64,000 bases of DNA from positions 16,887,344-16,951,343 of the forward strand of contig OZ038480.1 in NCBI GenBank assembly GCA_964036315.1. The letters are read 5' to 3'. A program made the translations under genes and the position numbers. Every line of letters starts with the position of its first letter. The first letter of the stretch is position 1. Below the pieces are notes generated by a model. That model did no database searches and had not been told where the DNA came from. It saw only the letters and a list, made by a program, of their open reading frames with translations. Shown here one piece after another: positions 1 through 10,984 of the stretch. The DNA is from Acanthosepion esculentum (lineage: Eukaryota; Mollusca; Cephalopoda; Sepiida; Sepiidae).

Positions 1-191
1 GTGAATAAGAGAAAAGCGGAAATTCATTTTTTTTCTTGACACTGAGCGAAAGAGTCACGTGGATTGGGAAGGCGGGAAATTACGCGAAGGGAAAGATGTG
101 GCAAAGAAAAGACAAAACATAATCGTGCAAGAAGCTAGAAAGATTAGAAGAGGAAGAAAGGAGCAAAGGACGAGAGAGACTTCCAGTGGTG

Positions 192-196
<5 letters not shown>

Positions 197-278
<82 letters not shown>

Positions 279-296
279 TGAGAAAGAGAGAGAGAT
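197..296. repeat. (GA)n microsatellite
   Basis: Nearly pure AG dinucleotide tract with a few interruptions near its right end. Open frames across it give Ser-Leu or Arg-Glu runs and are not genes. The left flank (1-196) is purine-rich and shows nothing else I recognise. Confidence 0.95.
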
Positions 297-550
297 GGTG
301 ACAAAAAGATGATGACAGCAATTGAATAGAGAGTGAAAGAACAAGAAAGATACAGGAAGGTGCGTTAGGGTAGAAAGTAAGAAATATTGTGGAATTAAGA
401 GAAAGGAAGAAAGTGGTATTCAGGGGATTTTAGAAATAAAAAAAGAGGAAGAGAAAGCAAATATTGCCAAAAAAGCAAACAATGGAAGATAGAAAATAAC
501 GATACGATTGGAAAAGAATTCTGAAAAAAAAAAAACATAGGGAAAACAGG

Positions 551-1840
551 AAAAAATATAGAACAGAATAATGTTATCTTATAAAATATAGGGAATAATA
601 AAATAATACCTTGTAAAATATAGAAAGCAACAAAGTAATGCCTTATAAAATATAGGGAACCATAAAGTAATATCTCATAAAATATAGGGAATAATAAAAT
701 AATATCATGTAAAATATAGAAAGCAACAAAGTAATGCCTTATAAAATATAGGGAACAATAAAGTAATATCTCATAAAATATAGGGAATAATAAAATAATA
801 TCATGTAAAATATAGAAAGCAACAAAGTAATGCCTTATAAAATATAGGGAACAATAAAGTAATATCTCATAAAATATAGGGAATAATAAAATAATACCTT
901 GTAAAATATAGAAAGCAACAAAGTAATGCCTTATAAAATATAGGGAACAATAAAGTAATATCTCATAAAATATAGGGAATAATAAAATAATATCATGTAA
1001 AATATAGAAAGCAACAAAGTAATGCCTTATAAAATATAGGGAACCATAAAGTAATAGCTTATAAAATATAGGGAATAATAAAATAATACCTTGTAAAATA
1101 GGGAAAGCAACAAAGTAATGCCTTATAAAATATAGGGAACAATAAAGTAATATCTCATAAAATATAGGGAATAATAAAATAATACCTTGTAAAATATAGA
1201 AAGCAACAAAGTAATGCCTTATAAAATATAGGGAACCATAAAGTAATAGCTTATAAAATATAGGGAATAATAAAATAATACCTTGTAAAATATAGAAAGC
1301 AACAAAGTAATGCCTTATAAAATATAGGGAACAATAAAGTAATATCTCATAAAATATAGGGAATAATAAAATAATACCTTGTAAAATATAGAAAGCAACA
1401 AAGTAATGCCTTATAAAATATAGGGAACCATAAAGTAATAGCTTATAAAATATAGGTAATAATAAAATAATACCTTGTAAAATATAGAAAGCAACAAAGT
1501 AATGCCTTATAAAATATAGGGAACAATAAAGTAATATCTCATAAAATATAGGGAATAATAAAATAATACCTTGTAAAATATAGAAAGCAACAAAGTAATG
1601 CCTTATAAAATATAGGGAACCATAAAGTAATAGCTTATAAAATATGGGGAATAATAAAATAATACCTTGTAAAATATAGAAAGCAACAAAGTAATGCCTT
1701 ATAAAATATAGGGAACAATAAAGTAATAGCTTATAAAATATAGGGAATAATAAAATAATACCTTGTAAAATAGGGAAAGCAAAAAAGTAATGCCTTATAA
1801 AATATAGGGAACATATATATAGGTAATAGCTTATAAATGA
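551..1840. repeat. 96-bp higher-order minisatellite made of three 32-bp submonomers
   Basis: The word GAAAGCAACAAAGTAATGCC recurs at 623, 719, 815, 911, 1007 and onward to 1775, always exactly 96 bp apart, giving about 13 repeats. Each 96-bp unit holds three related 32-bp submonomers that share an AAAATATAG core and differ at fixed positions (GGGAATAATAAAATAATA, GAAAGCAACAAAGTAATG, GGGAACAATAAAGTAATA). This is a true higher-order repeat: the trimer, not the 32-mer, was amplified. Variants such as ATCATG versus ACCTTG, or CTCAT versus GCTTAT, mark subgroups of units. No indel breaks the phase. The array ends beside a GAAACGTTGTAATGAGTATG motif also found in other dispersed repeats here. Confidence 0.95.
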
Positions 1841-1882
1841 AACGTTGTAATGAGTATGGCGACGAAGATGAGGACAAGAGAG
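1839..1882 (+). repeat. tail fragment of the GAAACGTTGT repeat family
   Basis: Contains GAAACGTTGTAATGAGTATG followed by GCGACGAAGATGAGGAC. The same words are found at 33580-33620, 36190-36225 and 41164-41200. Only the 3' part of the family is present, abutting the 96-bp minisatellite. Confidence 0.6.
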
Positions 1883-3321
1883 AATGAGAAGCTGTTCTTA
1901 GACAAACATGGAGTGAAGGAAAAGGTAGCGAAATGAAAGAAATTTAGTGAACGACAAAAAGAATATCGAAGAAATGGCGTGATCGAGAATGAATGAGAAG
2001 GAAAACGAAAAGATTGAATGAATGCAAAATAATGGCAGAAGTTGGTACATGATCGCTAAATAAACTAATTACAATTGCTGACCACTATGCTAAACGTTCA
2101 AGCCTATTTAACAAATCCATCATTTGAATGCTGATTTTTAGAGCAGTCTGTCCACCTTCACTTTAATGATAGATAGCATACAATCTTTTTGCTCTTTTTC
2201 CAACCTTGGCCTTGTGCCAGACTAATGTTAGTGAATATTCATATCAGGAAGCATCTGAATAACGCGAAGCTGGAGAAGTAGGAGGAGAAAAACTAAAAAG
2301 CAGAAAGTGTAGCAAGAGAGGTAAAGTGCATGAGAGAGAGAGAGAGAGAGAGAGAGAGTGTGAGAGAGAGAGAGAGAGGCGAAGGAAAAGGAGTGACAAA
2401 GTAAAAGGGAATGAAAAGTCGTATTGAATTAAAATTGGAGAAAATAAATAAAAGACAAGAGCGTAGGAGGTGAGGAATGTTAAGTCTTTAAAGAGAGGGG
2501 GAATGTGAGAAACAGAAAAATGATTTAAAACACCGAACGAGAAAGAGGGAAGGAAAAATAGCGGAAAGTAGTAAGAGGAAGGTTCATCTCATAGTGATTG
2601 GAGAAATAAAAGACGAAGGATGAGGGTAAGAAAAACAGCAAGAGCAGTATTAGAGAGTTGGTGGTGGATGACGCGGAAAAGAAAAAGAGAGGGTGAGAAA
2701 TTAGAGAGAGGGTGGAATTGCAGGTTAAAGAAAGTAATAGAAGGCTCAACTCGCAGTGGAAAGAAGAGTGAAGATGAAGAGAAAACGGAAGAGGCGGAAA
2801 ACAAACGGGAGTAGGGAAAGGTGAAGGAAGGAGGAAGGCGAAAGGGAGAAGAAGGAGCCAGACAAAAGGCAGGAGGAGGAGGAGAAAGACGACTAAGGGG
2901 AGGAGGAGGTATGAAGAGGGATAGACAGTGTTAAAACAATATAGGGAAAGTCGACCAGACGAAATGTAAAGGCCAAACAAACACAGACGGTTAATACCGT
3001 GTTGAACACGAATTTTTGCCAAATTGGGGATCAACTACACCTATAAAAAAAAAATGTGGAAAAACTAAACAAGAAAATGATTGAAAAGTACAAACGCATT
3101 TTGTAAACATGTTTATCGACAAGAAAATATAACAAGAGCCGGGTTATATTTGTAGCATGTCGAACTATTTTTTGTCGCGTATTAATCTTGATTTTTCAAT
3201 TTGTTTTTCATTGGCACTACTTACACAGTTTTTCACTTCCCTAATGGCAGCGGTTCCTTGATTTTATTTGAAGGCTTCAATAGCGACCGATAAAACTGTA
3301 AGATGTTAAAAATACTCTGTT

Positions 3322-3324
<3 letters not shown>
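1883..3324. other. purine-rich intergenic stretch
   Basis: Mostly AG-rich on the + strand, with short (GA)n tracts at 2331-2378. CCTTGTGCCAGACTAA at 2210-2226 resembles the tail of the SINE copies at 42065-42330. The longest open frames (2525-3034 minus) come from the purine bias. I see no gene. Confidence 0.5.

Positions 3325-3390
<66 letters not shown>
3325..3390. repeat. (TAA)n microsatellite
   Basis: Pure AAT/TAA tract of about 22 units that runs into the left end of the mariner element at 3393. Confidence 0.95.
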
Positions 3391-3392
3391 CA

Positions 3393-4407
3393 TAGGAGCA
3401 TGAATAAGTTCTCGCTGATTTTTCACGAAAAGTAATGTTATATTTACAAAAATTAGTAAGAAACATGTCACTGAAAGTATTGTCCATTGCTAGCCACTAC
3501 TCTTTCAAATATTTCTGGCAGCATTTGAATTCCACGTCGGAAAAACGACACGTCATTTGAGGCTAACCACGAGTCGACCCATTTTTTGGCATCTTCATAA
3601 GGATGAAAGTGCTGCTCTGTCAGGCCATGTGCCATCGATCGGAACAAGTGATAATCGGACGGGTGAATATGACAGGTGGATAGGACCTCCCATTTAAGCA
3701 TTTCCAAGTCGGTTTTCACCATGGATATTCGGCTTTGCCGCCGATGTTGATGCATGGCCGGGCTTACCCCACGGTCTTTTATTTTAGGGTTATCATAGTG
3801 TATCCAGCCGGTCGCGATACAATGCAAAATACTCTCTTTTTCTGCCGTTGAAATAGATGTAGTTGAAGTAGCTATTCCCGCGTGACAAGACGTCGTTCGA
3901 TGTCTTGCGACTTCAACGCATACGGCACCCACTGTCCTTGCTTTTGAATAATTCGTAATGCTTTCAAACATTTCGAAACTGTTGTGTGATTAACACCTAA
4001 TGATTCTGCGAGTTAAGCTTACGTCTCCAATTCTTCGTCTTCAAACTTTTTAGGTGCGCCTGAGCGTTCTTTATCTTCAACATTCGATATTATTCTCTGC
4101 ATGTTGCTTCCGACAGAACATGGTCGTCGTAAGTCTCAACAAGAATTTGGTATGCTTCAGTTGCAGATTATTTTTGAATAAATTAGTACAGTAAAATACC
4201 CCGCAAATTCACTTTCTTTGACACGAAATCCGACATGTTTAACGCTATGAAAAACAAAGTTGTTTACACTTCGACGAAATGACATACACTGAATTTCAAG
4301 CTTGCTTATAGTAATTCCTCATAGATGCGTTACCATTTGAAACTACATGCACGCAGTTCTGGGAACGCCATCTGTTGGAAAACAGCGAGAAATTATTCAC
4401 GGTCCTA
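3393..4407 (-). mobile_element. mariner element with both terminal inverted repeats
   Basis: Both ends are visible. The left end reads GGAGCATGAATAAGTTCTCG from 3395; the right end, read from the minus strand at 4405, is GGACCGTGAATAATTTCTCG, and similarity continues a few bases further. TA dinucleotides flank both ends (3393-3394 and 4406-4407), as expected for mariner target-site duplication. At about 1.0 kb it is shorter than a complete mariner (about 1.3 kb), and the missing part is the middle of the transposase. The left end lies against a TAA microsatellite. Almost certainly non-autonomous. Confidence 0.9.
3468..4235 (-). pseudogene. mariner transposase, frameshifted and internally deleted
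   Basis: Reading on the minus strand, the N-terminus begins near 4235 with MSDFVSKKVNLRGILLY, the usual mariner opening, and continues with ATCREY-like and APKKFEDEELE-like traces of the paired helix-turn-helix domain. These are split by stops and frameshifts. An open segment (3971-3468) then carries WIHYDNP of the catalytic core, GVSPAMHQHRRQS, and after an apparent internal deletion of the central DD region, LKWEVLSTCHIHPSDYHLF with the last catalytic Asp (SDYHLF), ending in VVASNGQYFQ. Mariner transposases cut and paste their element at TA sites. This copy lacks part of the catalytic domain and cannot be functional. The GQYFQ end is like the mariner family that includes SETMAR's domain. 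Confidence 0.9.
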
Positions 4408-5415
4408 ATAATATTCGGTAAACTATATTATGAGCAACCCCGCTAAAATATATAAAAAGAAAGGAATCATACACTGAGATTTGCGGAAACGATTTGCGTT
4501 CGACCAGATAGACAGGTCCAGATAATTCTAGAAAATAAGGAGAATACAATAATCTGAAAGTCAGACTCCTCTAAGCGAGAAAATCTTAAAACGAAAAAGA
4601 GAAGACCCGCTTGATTGTGTGGGAAAATGAAAAAGAAGCAATAAAGAAGATAACAATAAAGATTATATATATATTTTTCCATGATGCTTGTTATAAAGAA
4701 ATCGGAAAGGGTTTTTAGTCACATGCGCGATTTTATGACTCCCACTTCCTGAAAGAACAAACCCTTTCTCTTTTCCCCTTTCCGACGACATCGTTCGGGC
4801 GTATTTTGGCAGCCCTATTCATGAAGTGAGTGAAGTGGTCATTCCATCTCAGCGCAAAGCTGACTGGAGCTCGACCATTTTAACCATTGTTATCCTAATT
4901 TATTTCTGAACCAAAAACTAAAACGGACATACCCAAGAGAACGTTGTTTCATTGCAGTCACCATAAAAAGAATAAAAGTCTGTCGTAGAAGCTCAAGATT
5001 TGTATGCTTTTGTCGTCTTTGTTTACATATTCAACACGCACCTTCACCTAAAGTAACCACAAACAGACAACCTGTTAACTTCCATAACTGTAGACCAGAC
5101 TGCACCAACGTACCATTGGGTGAAGTTGAAAGGCAATTAAATGCAGAATAAATACCAACTTAGAAAAAAACCCCCAAAATCTAGAATATGAAGTTGAGGA
5201 TCGGATCAATAATATTCAGTACAACTGGAACTGTGTCTCAAAGATTAGAAACAAGGCAAGATGAATTAGTAATTCGAGGAAGAAGTGAAATTGTTCACAT
5301 CGAGGCAGCATTGGTTCGGCGATGATACCGAGGAAGGTGCTGGTAAACTGAGGAAACTCGCTATCACTCAACCTCTATCGATAAGTACTAGGCATGATAA
5401 GAATAGACAAATTCA

Positions 5416-5417
<2 letters not shown>
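4408..5417. other. intergenic stretch without recognised features
   Basis: AT-rich, no long open frame and no recognised repeat. About 5120-5390 may be degraded retroelement sequence, but I cannot place it. Confidence 0.4.
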
Positions 5418-5489
<72 letters not shown>

Positions 5490-5490
5490 G
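5418..5490. repeat. (AAT)n microsatellite
   Basis: Pure AAT tract of about 24 units. The flanking frame after it reads KYKDREIEISKML (5542-5580), which faintly resembles the C-terminal tail of some invertebrate LINE reverse transcriptases. That resemblance is weak. Confidence 0.9.
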
Positions 5491-6160
5491 TATCTTTGAA
5501 GATCTTCAAAAAAAAAAAAAAACTATCAAAATACAAGGACCGTGAAATAGAAATCTCAAAAATGCTCCACTACCCTAGCTGATGAACAGAGATGCACAGT
5601 GCCTCCGCCCCTAGGGGACACGCCTAACTTGTTATGGTCAAGGAACTGAATCGGATAGTTAATTTTCATCGAATCTCCAATTTCATTAATTTCGCGAAAA
5701 GAGATGAAATATAAAACCGTATAATCAATGAATATATCAAATTGGTTGAAAAAGAATATTAAAAAAAAACCGATAGGGTGGCAGCACTCATAAACTAGGA
5801 ATTGTGCTAACGACTAGATTTCGACGATATAAACACATTGTATAAACACAAAGCTAGAGCCTGACCTTGAACATAAACGCAATAAAATATTTTGGAATTA
5901 GGATCTTCAGATTGACCACATATGGAAACAAGAAAACTATAGCTGCCAGAATTTAACAAGCAAAAGAAAGTCTGTCAGATTTACAAACGGTTCTGTACCA
6001 TTAGACGACCAGGCATAAAAAATTAAAAAAGACGAAAAACAGAAAAATACCAGAACTTCGCTTGTGAGCTGAATAAATTGCGCCACCTGAAATTTAGCGT
6101 CGTGCCCTTACAGATGGAACACTGACTAAAAACACTAGAAGTGAGTATGGTGAAGTTGGA
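5491..6160. other. intergenic, possible degraded LINE tail
   Basis: Out-of-frame pieces such as ELNKLRHLKFSVVPLQ near 6070-6115 look like a retrotransposon C-terminus with many breaks. Nothing intact. Confidence 0.25.
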
Positions 6161-6925
6161 CTGGTTTGGTTTGGTGTGTTTTGTTTTATGGCGTATCAAT
6201 CATAATGGGTTATTTAATGCCGACAAGCATTATATTGCTGGCAATATATTTTTCCAAATATGTATTGCTGGTAATAATATATTTCTGGTAATAATGTATT
6301 GCTGGTAATAATATATTTCTGGTAATAATGTATTGCTGGTAATAATATATTTCTGGTAATAATGCATTGCTGGTAATAATATATTTCTGGTAATAATGTA
6401 TTTCTGGTAATAATGTATTGCTGGTAATAATATATTTCTGGCAATAATGCATTGCTGGTAATAATATATTTCTGGTAATAATGTATTGCTGGTAATAATA
6501 TATTTCTGGTAATAATGCATTGCTGGTAATAATATATTTCTGGTAATAATGTATTGCTGATAATAAAATATTTCTGGTAATAATGTATTGCTGGTAATAA
6601 TTTTTACAAAAATGTTTTGTTGCTATTAAAACCTACTTTTACAACTTTTGACCCTAGTTCGGCGTTAACTATTTGCCCATAGCTAGGACCCTAACATGTG
6701 CTACCACTCCGGATCAGGGTGGACCTGGGAATACCAGCAATTAAAAGGTCGTTTCATGCTCCTCAAAACTTTCTGATCAGAAGCCTTGTAGGATGTAGTT
6801 TAACGTCTTACCCAGGACGCGGATGTAGTTTAACGTCTTACCCAGGACGCGGATGTAGTTTAACGTCTTACCCAGGACGCGGATGTAATTTATCATCATA
6901 CCCAGGATGCGGTGAAATTGGAGAT
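6160..6925 (-). mobile_element. minisatellite-bearing repeat element, copy A
   Basis: On the minus strand the order is: four 30-bp repeats (6791-6910, word TAACGTCTTACCCAGGACGC on the + strand), a conserved core (6675-6790, with CCCATAGCTAGGACCC and GATCAGGGTGGACCTGGGA), an AT-rich link, a 17/34-bp minisatellite (6263-6600) and a terminal block (6180-6225, containing TGGGTTATTTAATGCC) ending in GT-rich TTTGGTTTGG. The same core and end occur at 18.7-20.7, 31.8-32.9 and 61.9-62.3 kb. No protein is encoded, so mobilisation would have to be in trans. Whether this is a Helitron-like element or a retroposon is open. Confidence 0.75.
6263..6600. repeat. 17-bp minisatellite (34-bp dimer) inside copy A
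   Basis: Alternating units TATTGCTGGTAATAATA and TATTTCTGGTAATAATG repeat with a 34-bp period, about 20 monomers. Frames across it encode repeated Ile-Thr-Ser-Asn/Tyr-Tyr-Gln peptides that are repeat artefacts. Confidence 0.95.
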
Positions 6926-7690
6926 TCAATGAAGAATTAGCTATCCGAATCAGTTACCTGACCAGAACCAGTTATAGGTGCTTCCCCTAGTAGCAGACGT
7001 ACTGTCCCTCTTCATGCGCAGGAGTATTTGGGGGGGGGGTGTTGTCATGTCCGGATGTTGAGAGAGCTGTTTTTTTTTCAGAGTCAGAAAGTACCCGGAG
7101 AAAGAAACAGAATCTCTCATCATGGTTGCCCAGAAAAAGTGCCTCAAAGCGAAGAACGACAAAACCTTAAACAAAAAGCAAATGCCGCCACCCCAAAGAA
7201 AGAGATGATATATAAAAACAAACATTCAGTAATTACAGCAACCTGGTCCTTGCCCCCCGCACCCAAAAAAGAGTATAAATGAAAATCTGACAGGCCAGCA
7301 ACAGTCATACACTGGGAACTGCGCAAACGGCGGGAGTTCGACCAAATTGTATCAGAATAAAGCAGGGAGCGCATCGGAACACAAACATCACAAAATAATT
7401 TAGGATTTTGGCACACAACCCCACTATGCCATTCAAGCAAAAAAACAAAACAAAAAAACAACAACAAAAAAACAATACCAAAAAAACAACACCAAAAAAA
7501 CACACAGATCACGTACGGAGTTGTGTTGGCGGATCACAGAATCAACGTGAAGGTGAGTGTGTAATTAGAGAAGTGCCAGGACTTTCCCGGGAGATAAGAA
7601 TTAAATAGAATTTAGAATATATATACCTATAGTAGTAGGTAAATTTTGTACTGGAATCGAAATTTGATGAGTTAGAAATCTGGGGATGTG
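6926..7690. other. intergenic stretch
   Basis: Holds short homopolymers (G run near 7030, A-rich 7440-7505). No gene or recognised repeat. Confidence 0.4.
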
Positions 7691-7699
7691 CCAAGACCC

Positions 7700-7910
7700 C
7701 ATTTTTGATGTTATTACAAAGTTTCGGCCTATCGAAGAAAATTTATTCAGTTCAAAATTGTCTATAAGTTACCCAGATCGATATACAGCTGAGGAAGGCC
7801 GGAGAGTACACCAGCCGAAATGCTGTGATAACACCAATAAAAATGATGACAATAGTCAGAATATTAACAGTGTAAATCATGATGACTCTGCATCCCAGAA
7901 ATTCAGACAA
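7700..7910 (+). repeat. GAAACG-type dispersed repeat with a CTGAGGA...GAAA core
   Basis: Contains GTTACCCAGATCGATATACA, CTGAGGA (7789-7795), GGC/GCC able to pair, GAAA (7817-7820) and a tail of GATGACAATAGTCAGAAT. Copies with the same order are at 9665-9800 (minus) and 25495-25600. It is a non-coding retroposon-like repeat of unknown type. Confidence 0.6.
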
Positions 7911-8590
7911 AAATAAGGTTATCCATTAAGTCAGGCCTCTGCAGCCCTCTCACGTTTTATTTGTATCTTTCGATGCTCTTTACTTCTGTTTTCAATAACC
8001 CTTGCATGTTTATGCTTTTTGACCAAAGATTATGGACCAGTTGCAAAAAAACTAATTCAAATTTTCCACCGCATTCGCTCTTCTATATTTTGTTGCATAA
8101 AGAATTTTAGTTTATCGCAATGTTTGCATCTTTACCTGCTTTACAACCTTTCCTTAATTGTCCCGTTATATTAAGTCTACAAACTTGTCTCCTTTTATGT
8201 CTTTCTTTTGTTACTACTCTTCCCCTCTTTCTGTATGTAGAAATATTTATTTTTCCTATCACCCGGTCTCCTTTTCATTTTTTTCCTACCTTTCTTCTAA
8301 CCTTCTATATTTTACACCCTATTTCTCTTCTCCTTTGTTTCTTTTGCTAATTCTCCCTCCTAAGGGTTACTCTTTAGGCTTTTCAATCTGAAAGCAGAAC
8401 TGATTCAAGCCCTAGGAGATGGAACCGATACTACACTTTGATCCCACTTGGAAAAGCGTAATAATTCAAAATACAGAATAACAGCAATAATACTTTAGAT
8501 ATTTGAGATTAAATTAGGCATTCGATTAAAACCAAAATACAGACTTAAAAAATGTCTTCCAAATAGAGTGTTGATTATTTTTTTTCATGA
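7911..8590. other. pyrimidine-rich intergenic stretch
   Basis: CT-rich at 8120-8390; open frames there are hydrophobic by composition only. Confidence 0.4.
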
Positions 8591-8840
8591 CTTGTCAGCC
8601 ATTTTAATGTCATTTAAAGTCGAAATATATTTTTGGATTTTAATAATTTTTTGGAGATAATAATAATGATTTTCTGATACGTCCTTCTAATTAACCCATA
8701 GCTGGGGGAAGAAGATGCGGATTCATACCTTTCCACGTAATTTGCACGTAATTATATATGAATAACAGGACAGGCATTGAAACTCAGCTCTCCGATTTCA
8801 CCTTGCGAGCCGTTATCTATTAGGCCACATGCATATCCAA
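8590..8840 (-). repeat. tRNA-derived SINE (family S1), partner of the 5S-derived block
   Basis: On the minus strand: tRNA-like head with an A-box-like GTGGCCTAATAGATAACG and B-box-like GAGTTTCAATGCC, then a body with GGTATGAATCCGCATCTTCT and CCCAGCTATGGGTTAATTAG, then a decayed tail. Other copies are at 8950-9240, 35400-35700, 38490-38785, 51036-51200 and 53985-54180. Confidence 0.75.
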
Positions 8841-8940
8841 GCTTACAGCATCTGGTATTCCCGAGCGCTCACCCATCTAGGCTCAACTGAACTTCGGTGA
8901 TGGAACAAGAACCGGCATTTCAACGTGATATGGCCGCAAG
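8841..8940 (-). pseudogene. 5S rRNA-derived sequence
   Basis: Minus strand reads CGGCCATATCACGTTGAAAT, CATCACCGAAGTT, GATGGGTGAGCGCTCGGGAA and TACCAGATGCTGTAAGC, matching eukaryotic 5S rRNA in order, with about 17 bases lost around box A (the GCAACGTCGGGCCTGG part). The lost segment and substitutions argue for a 5S-derived retroposon head or pseudogene, not a working gene. It sits immediately upstream, same strand, of the tRNA-like head of the S1 SINE. Confidence 0.85.
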
Positions 8941-8949
8941 TCTTCCAAA

Positions 8950-9240
8950 TAGTGGATGTTACTCAATCAGTTAAGTGGCATACGTGATACACGCTTGGGC
9001 GATAATGTCTCTTTCGATTCATGACTGACACGGTAGTAGGTTGTAATTTCTTTCTGGGATAGACTGGTTGCCAACCAAGGCTATAGAAACCCAGTATGCT
9101 CTATTCAACCCATAACTGAAACGGATTCATACCTTTTCCAAGGGTATTTGTGCGTAAGTTATTGTAACGAACCCGACTGTAATTTGAACTCGGCTCTCCG
9201 ATTTCTCTTCCCAAGTCGTTACGCCAAAAGGCACATCCAA
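8950..9240 (-). repeat. tRNA-derived SINE (family S1), nearly complete
   Basis: Minus strand: B-box-like GAGTTCAAATTACAG, GGTATGAATCCGTTTCAGTT, CTATAGCCTTGGTTGGCAAC, CAGAAAGAAATTACAACCTA, CAGTCATGAATCGAAAGAGA and CAAGCGTGTATCACG. The copy at 35400-35700 has the same words in the same order, which defines a body of about 290 bp. Confidence 0.75.
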
Positions 9241-9554
9241 TGTCACTATAAAGTAAAAATGATTATACAAAGCGAATAAGTATAAAAACCTTGCTGGAGG
9301 GCTGCGAAAATCATGAACTATAAATATAACTATCTCACCCATAAAAGTTGATAGAAATGGGCTGGTGAATCATTCAAAGATATTGGAAGTTATAAAAATC
9401 TAAAAAATGATACATAATAATGTTTAAGGCACAAAAATTGTGCGAATAGTATTGGAAACAGGGTGGGGGGTCACATTTACTTAGTCCGCAGCAATAACCA
9501 CTTGGCATTCTTTTCAAGTTCACACCACAGGGGGTGATTGAACTAATACTAGCA

Positions 9555-9645
9555 GCAGACAGAGATGGGCATCAACACTGTCTCTCAATCTCCCTACAGT
9601 CTAGACCTTGCCCCCCGTGACCGGTAAAACAATTACTGTCTGAAT
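9555..9645 (+). pseudogene. mariner transposase C-terminal fragment
   Basis: The frame YSLDLAPRDR is the mariner motif YSPDLAPCD around the last catalytic Asp. GATGGGCATCAACACTGTCT just before it recurs at 12604-12625, where the same fragment occurs again. Confidence 0.65.
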
Positions 9646-9649
9646 TTCT

Positions 9650-9830
9650 AGGATGAGGACTTATTATTTATAGTATATTCAGACCCTTGTCCTCATCTTC
9701 GTTGTTTTTATCACAACGTTTCGGTCGTTGTGCTCTCCAGCTTTCCTCAGGTGTATATTGATCTGGGTAACCTACAGGGAATTCTGAACTGAACAGTTTA
9801 TTTAATCTACGTGGGTAGACTACCCTTCTT
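9650..9830 (-). repeat. GAAACG-type dispersed repeat
   Basis: Minus strand: GGTTACCCAGATCAATATAC, CCTGAGGAAAGCTGGAGAGC, ACAACGACCGAAACGTTGTG, then GATGAGGACAAG. Same subfamily as 7700-7910. Confidence 0.65.
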
Positions 9831-9884
9831 CTACTGCCCATGTCTAGGGATATCTCGTCTAGATTTTATTTTTAGTTCTTTTTA

Positions 9885-10200
9885 AAAATCGATTTCACCC
9901 CATGCAAGGCGTTAAAGCCACTAAGACATAAGGAGTTACGGTGTGTGGAAGAATTAGGAACAGAAACATTACTAATGAGTGAGAATAAGAAGAATAATTA
10001 GGACAGTAGTAAAGCGTTCTTTTTTTTTGTAATCAAGTTCAACCAAGCAAGGCAGTAAAGCCACAGAGATGCAAGATGTTATTGGGTGTGGAAGAATTCG
10101 AAAGAGGAACATTGCTAAGGAGCAAGAACAGAGGAAGAGTAATCAGGAGGACAGCAGATTGCGATTGACATTACATTTAAATATTTGCAGATTAAAGTTG
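9885..10200 (-). repeat. two LINE-J 3' ends in tandem
   Basis: Minus strand equivalents of TGCGTCTTAGTGGCTTTATC and GCCTTGCTTGGGGTGAAATG occur at about 9895-9935 and again near 10030-10070. They match the 3' end that follows the RT of the polyA-tailed copies at 36560-37060 and 57050-57721. A B-box-like GAGTTCAATCCCTGG on the minus strand at 10310-10325 may mark a further SINE. Confidence 0.6.
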
Positions 10201-10457
10201 GCTGGAAAGCATGCAGACGGAAGTGAGAAAAGAAACTGTGAGCATAGAATTTACTGCTCATTTATTCTCCGACCGTTTACACCGAGTTCAAATATAAATT
10301 GCTCAGACCAGGGATTGAACTCACAATTTTTATGTCATCAAATTCACGAACCAAAGTTTTAATCGACTTGGACAATTTGTAGCGAACTTGGAGCCTTAAA
10401 CATAACCTACCTACTGGTTGAAGCTAGTATATAAATAAATACAATATAGGAGCCGCT

Positions 10458-10458
<1 letters not shown>

Positions 10459-10501
<43 letters not shown>

Positions 10502-10870
10502 AAAAGGAAAGACGGAAAGAAAGAAAGACGGAAAGAAAGAAGGAAATGAGGAAAGAAAGAAATAAAGAAAGAAGAAAAGAATGAAAGCCGGAAAGAAAGA
10601 AGGAAAGGAAGAAAGAAAGAAGGAAATAAGGAAATAAATAAAGAAAGAAAGAAAGAAAGAAAGAAAAAAAGAAAGCCGGAAAGAAAGAAAGAAGGAAAAA
10701 AGAAAGAAGGAAAGAAAGAAAGAAAGAAAGAAGGAAATAAATAAAGAAACAAACAAAGAAAGAAGAAAAGAAGGAAAGACGGAAAGAAAGAAGGAAAGAA
10801 AGAAGGAAATAAATAAATAAAAAATAAAGAAAGAAAGAAAGAAAGAAAAAAAGAAAGAAGGAAAGAAAGT
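10459..10870. repeat. (GAAA)n imperfect microsatellite
   Basis: About 410 bp of GAAA with G and C substitutions. The long open frames on the minus strand (145-184 codons of Phe/Leu/Ser) are composition artefacts. Confidence 0.95.
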
Positions 10871-10879
10871 CTACAAAAA

Positions 10880-10950
10880 AGGCCGGAAGACACAACTGTC
10901 GAAACGTTCTGATAACAACAACAAAAATGAGGACAATAGTAAAATAGTGT
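10880..10950 (+). repeat. fragment of GAAACG-type repeat
   Basis: AAGGCCGGAAGACACAACTG, TCGAAACGTTCTGATAACAA and ATGAGGACAATAGT. Joined directly to the GAAA tract. Confidence 0.55.
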
Positions 10951-10984
10951 AAATAAAACAATTACGTTTCATTTTTTTATTTTA

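Noticed and set aside
6263..6600. Repeat-protein gene suggested by three overlapping frames of Tyr/Ile/Leu repeats
   Set aside because: All three frames are open through the same 17-bp tandem array, so it is not coding.
8841..8940. Functional 5S rRNA gene
   Set aside because: About 17 bases around box A are missing and it is joined to a SINE.
10407..10961. 184-codon hydrophobic Phe/Leu/Ser frame on the minus strand
   Set aside because: Translation of a GAAA microsatellite.
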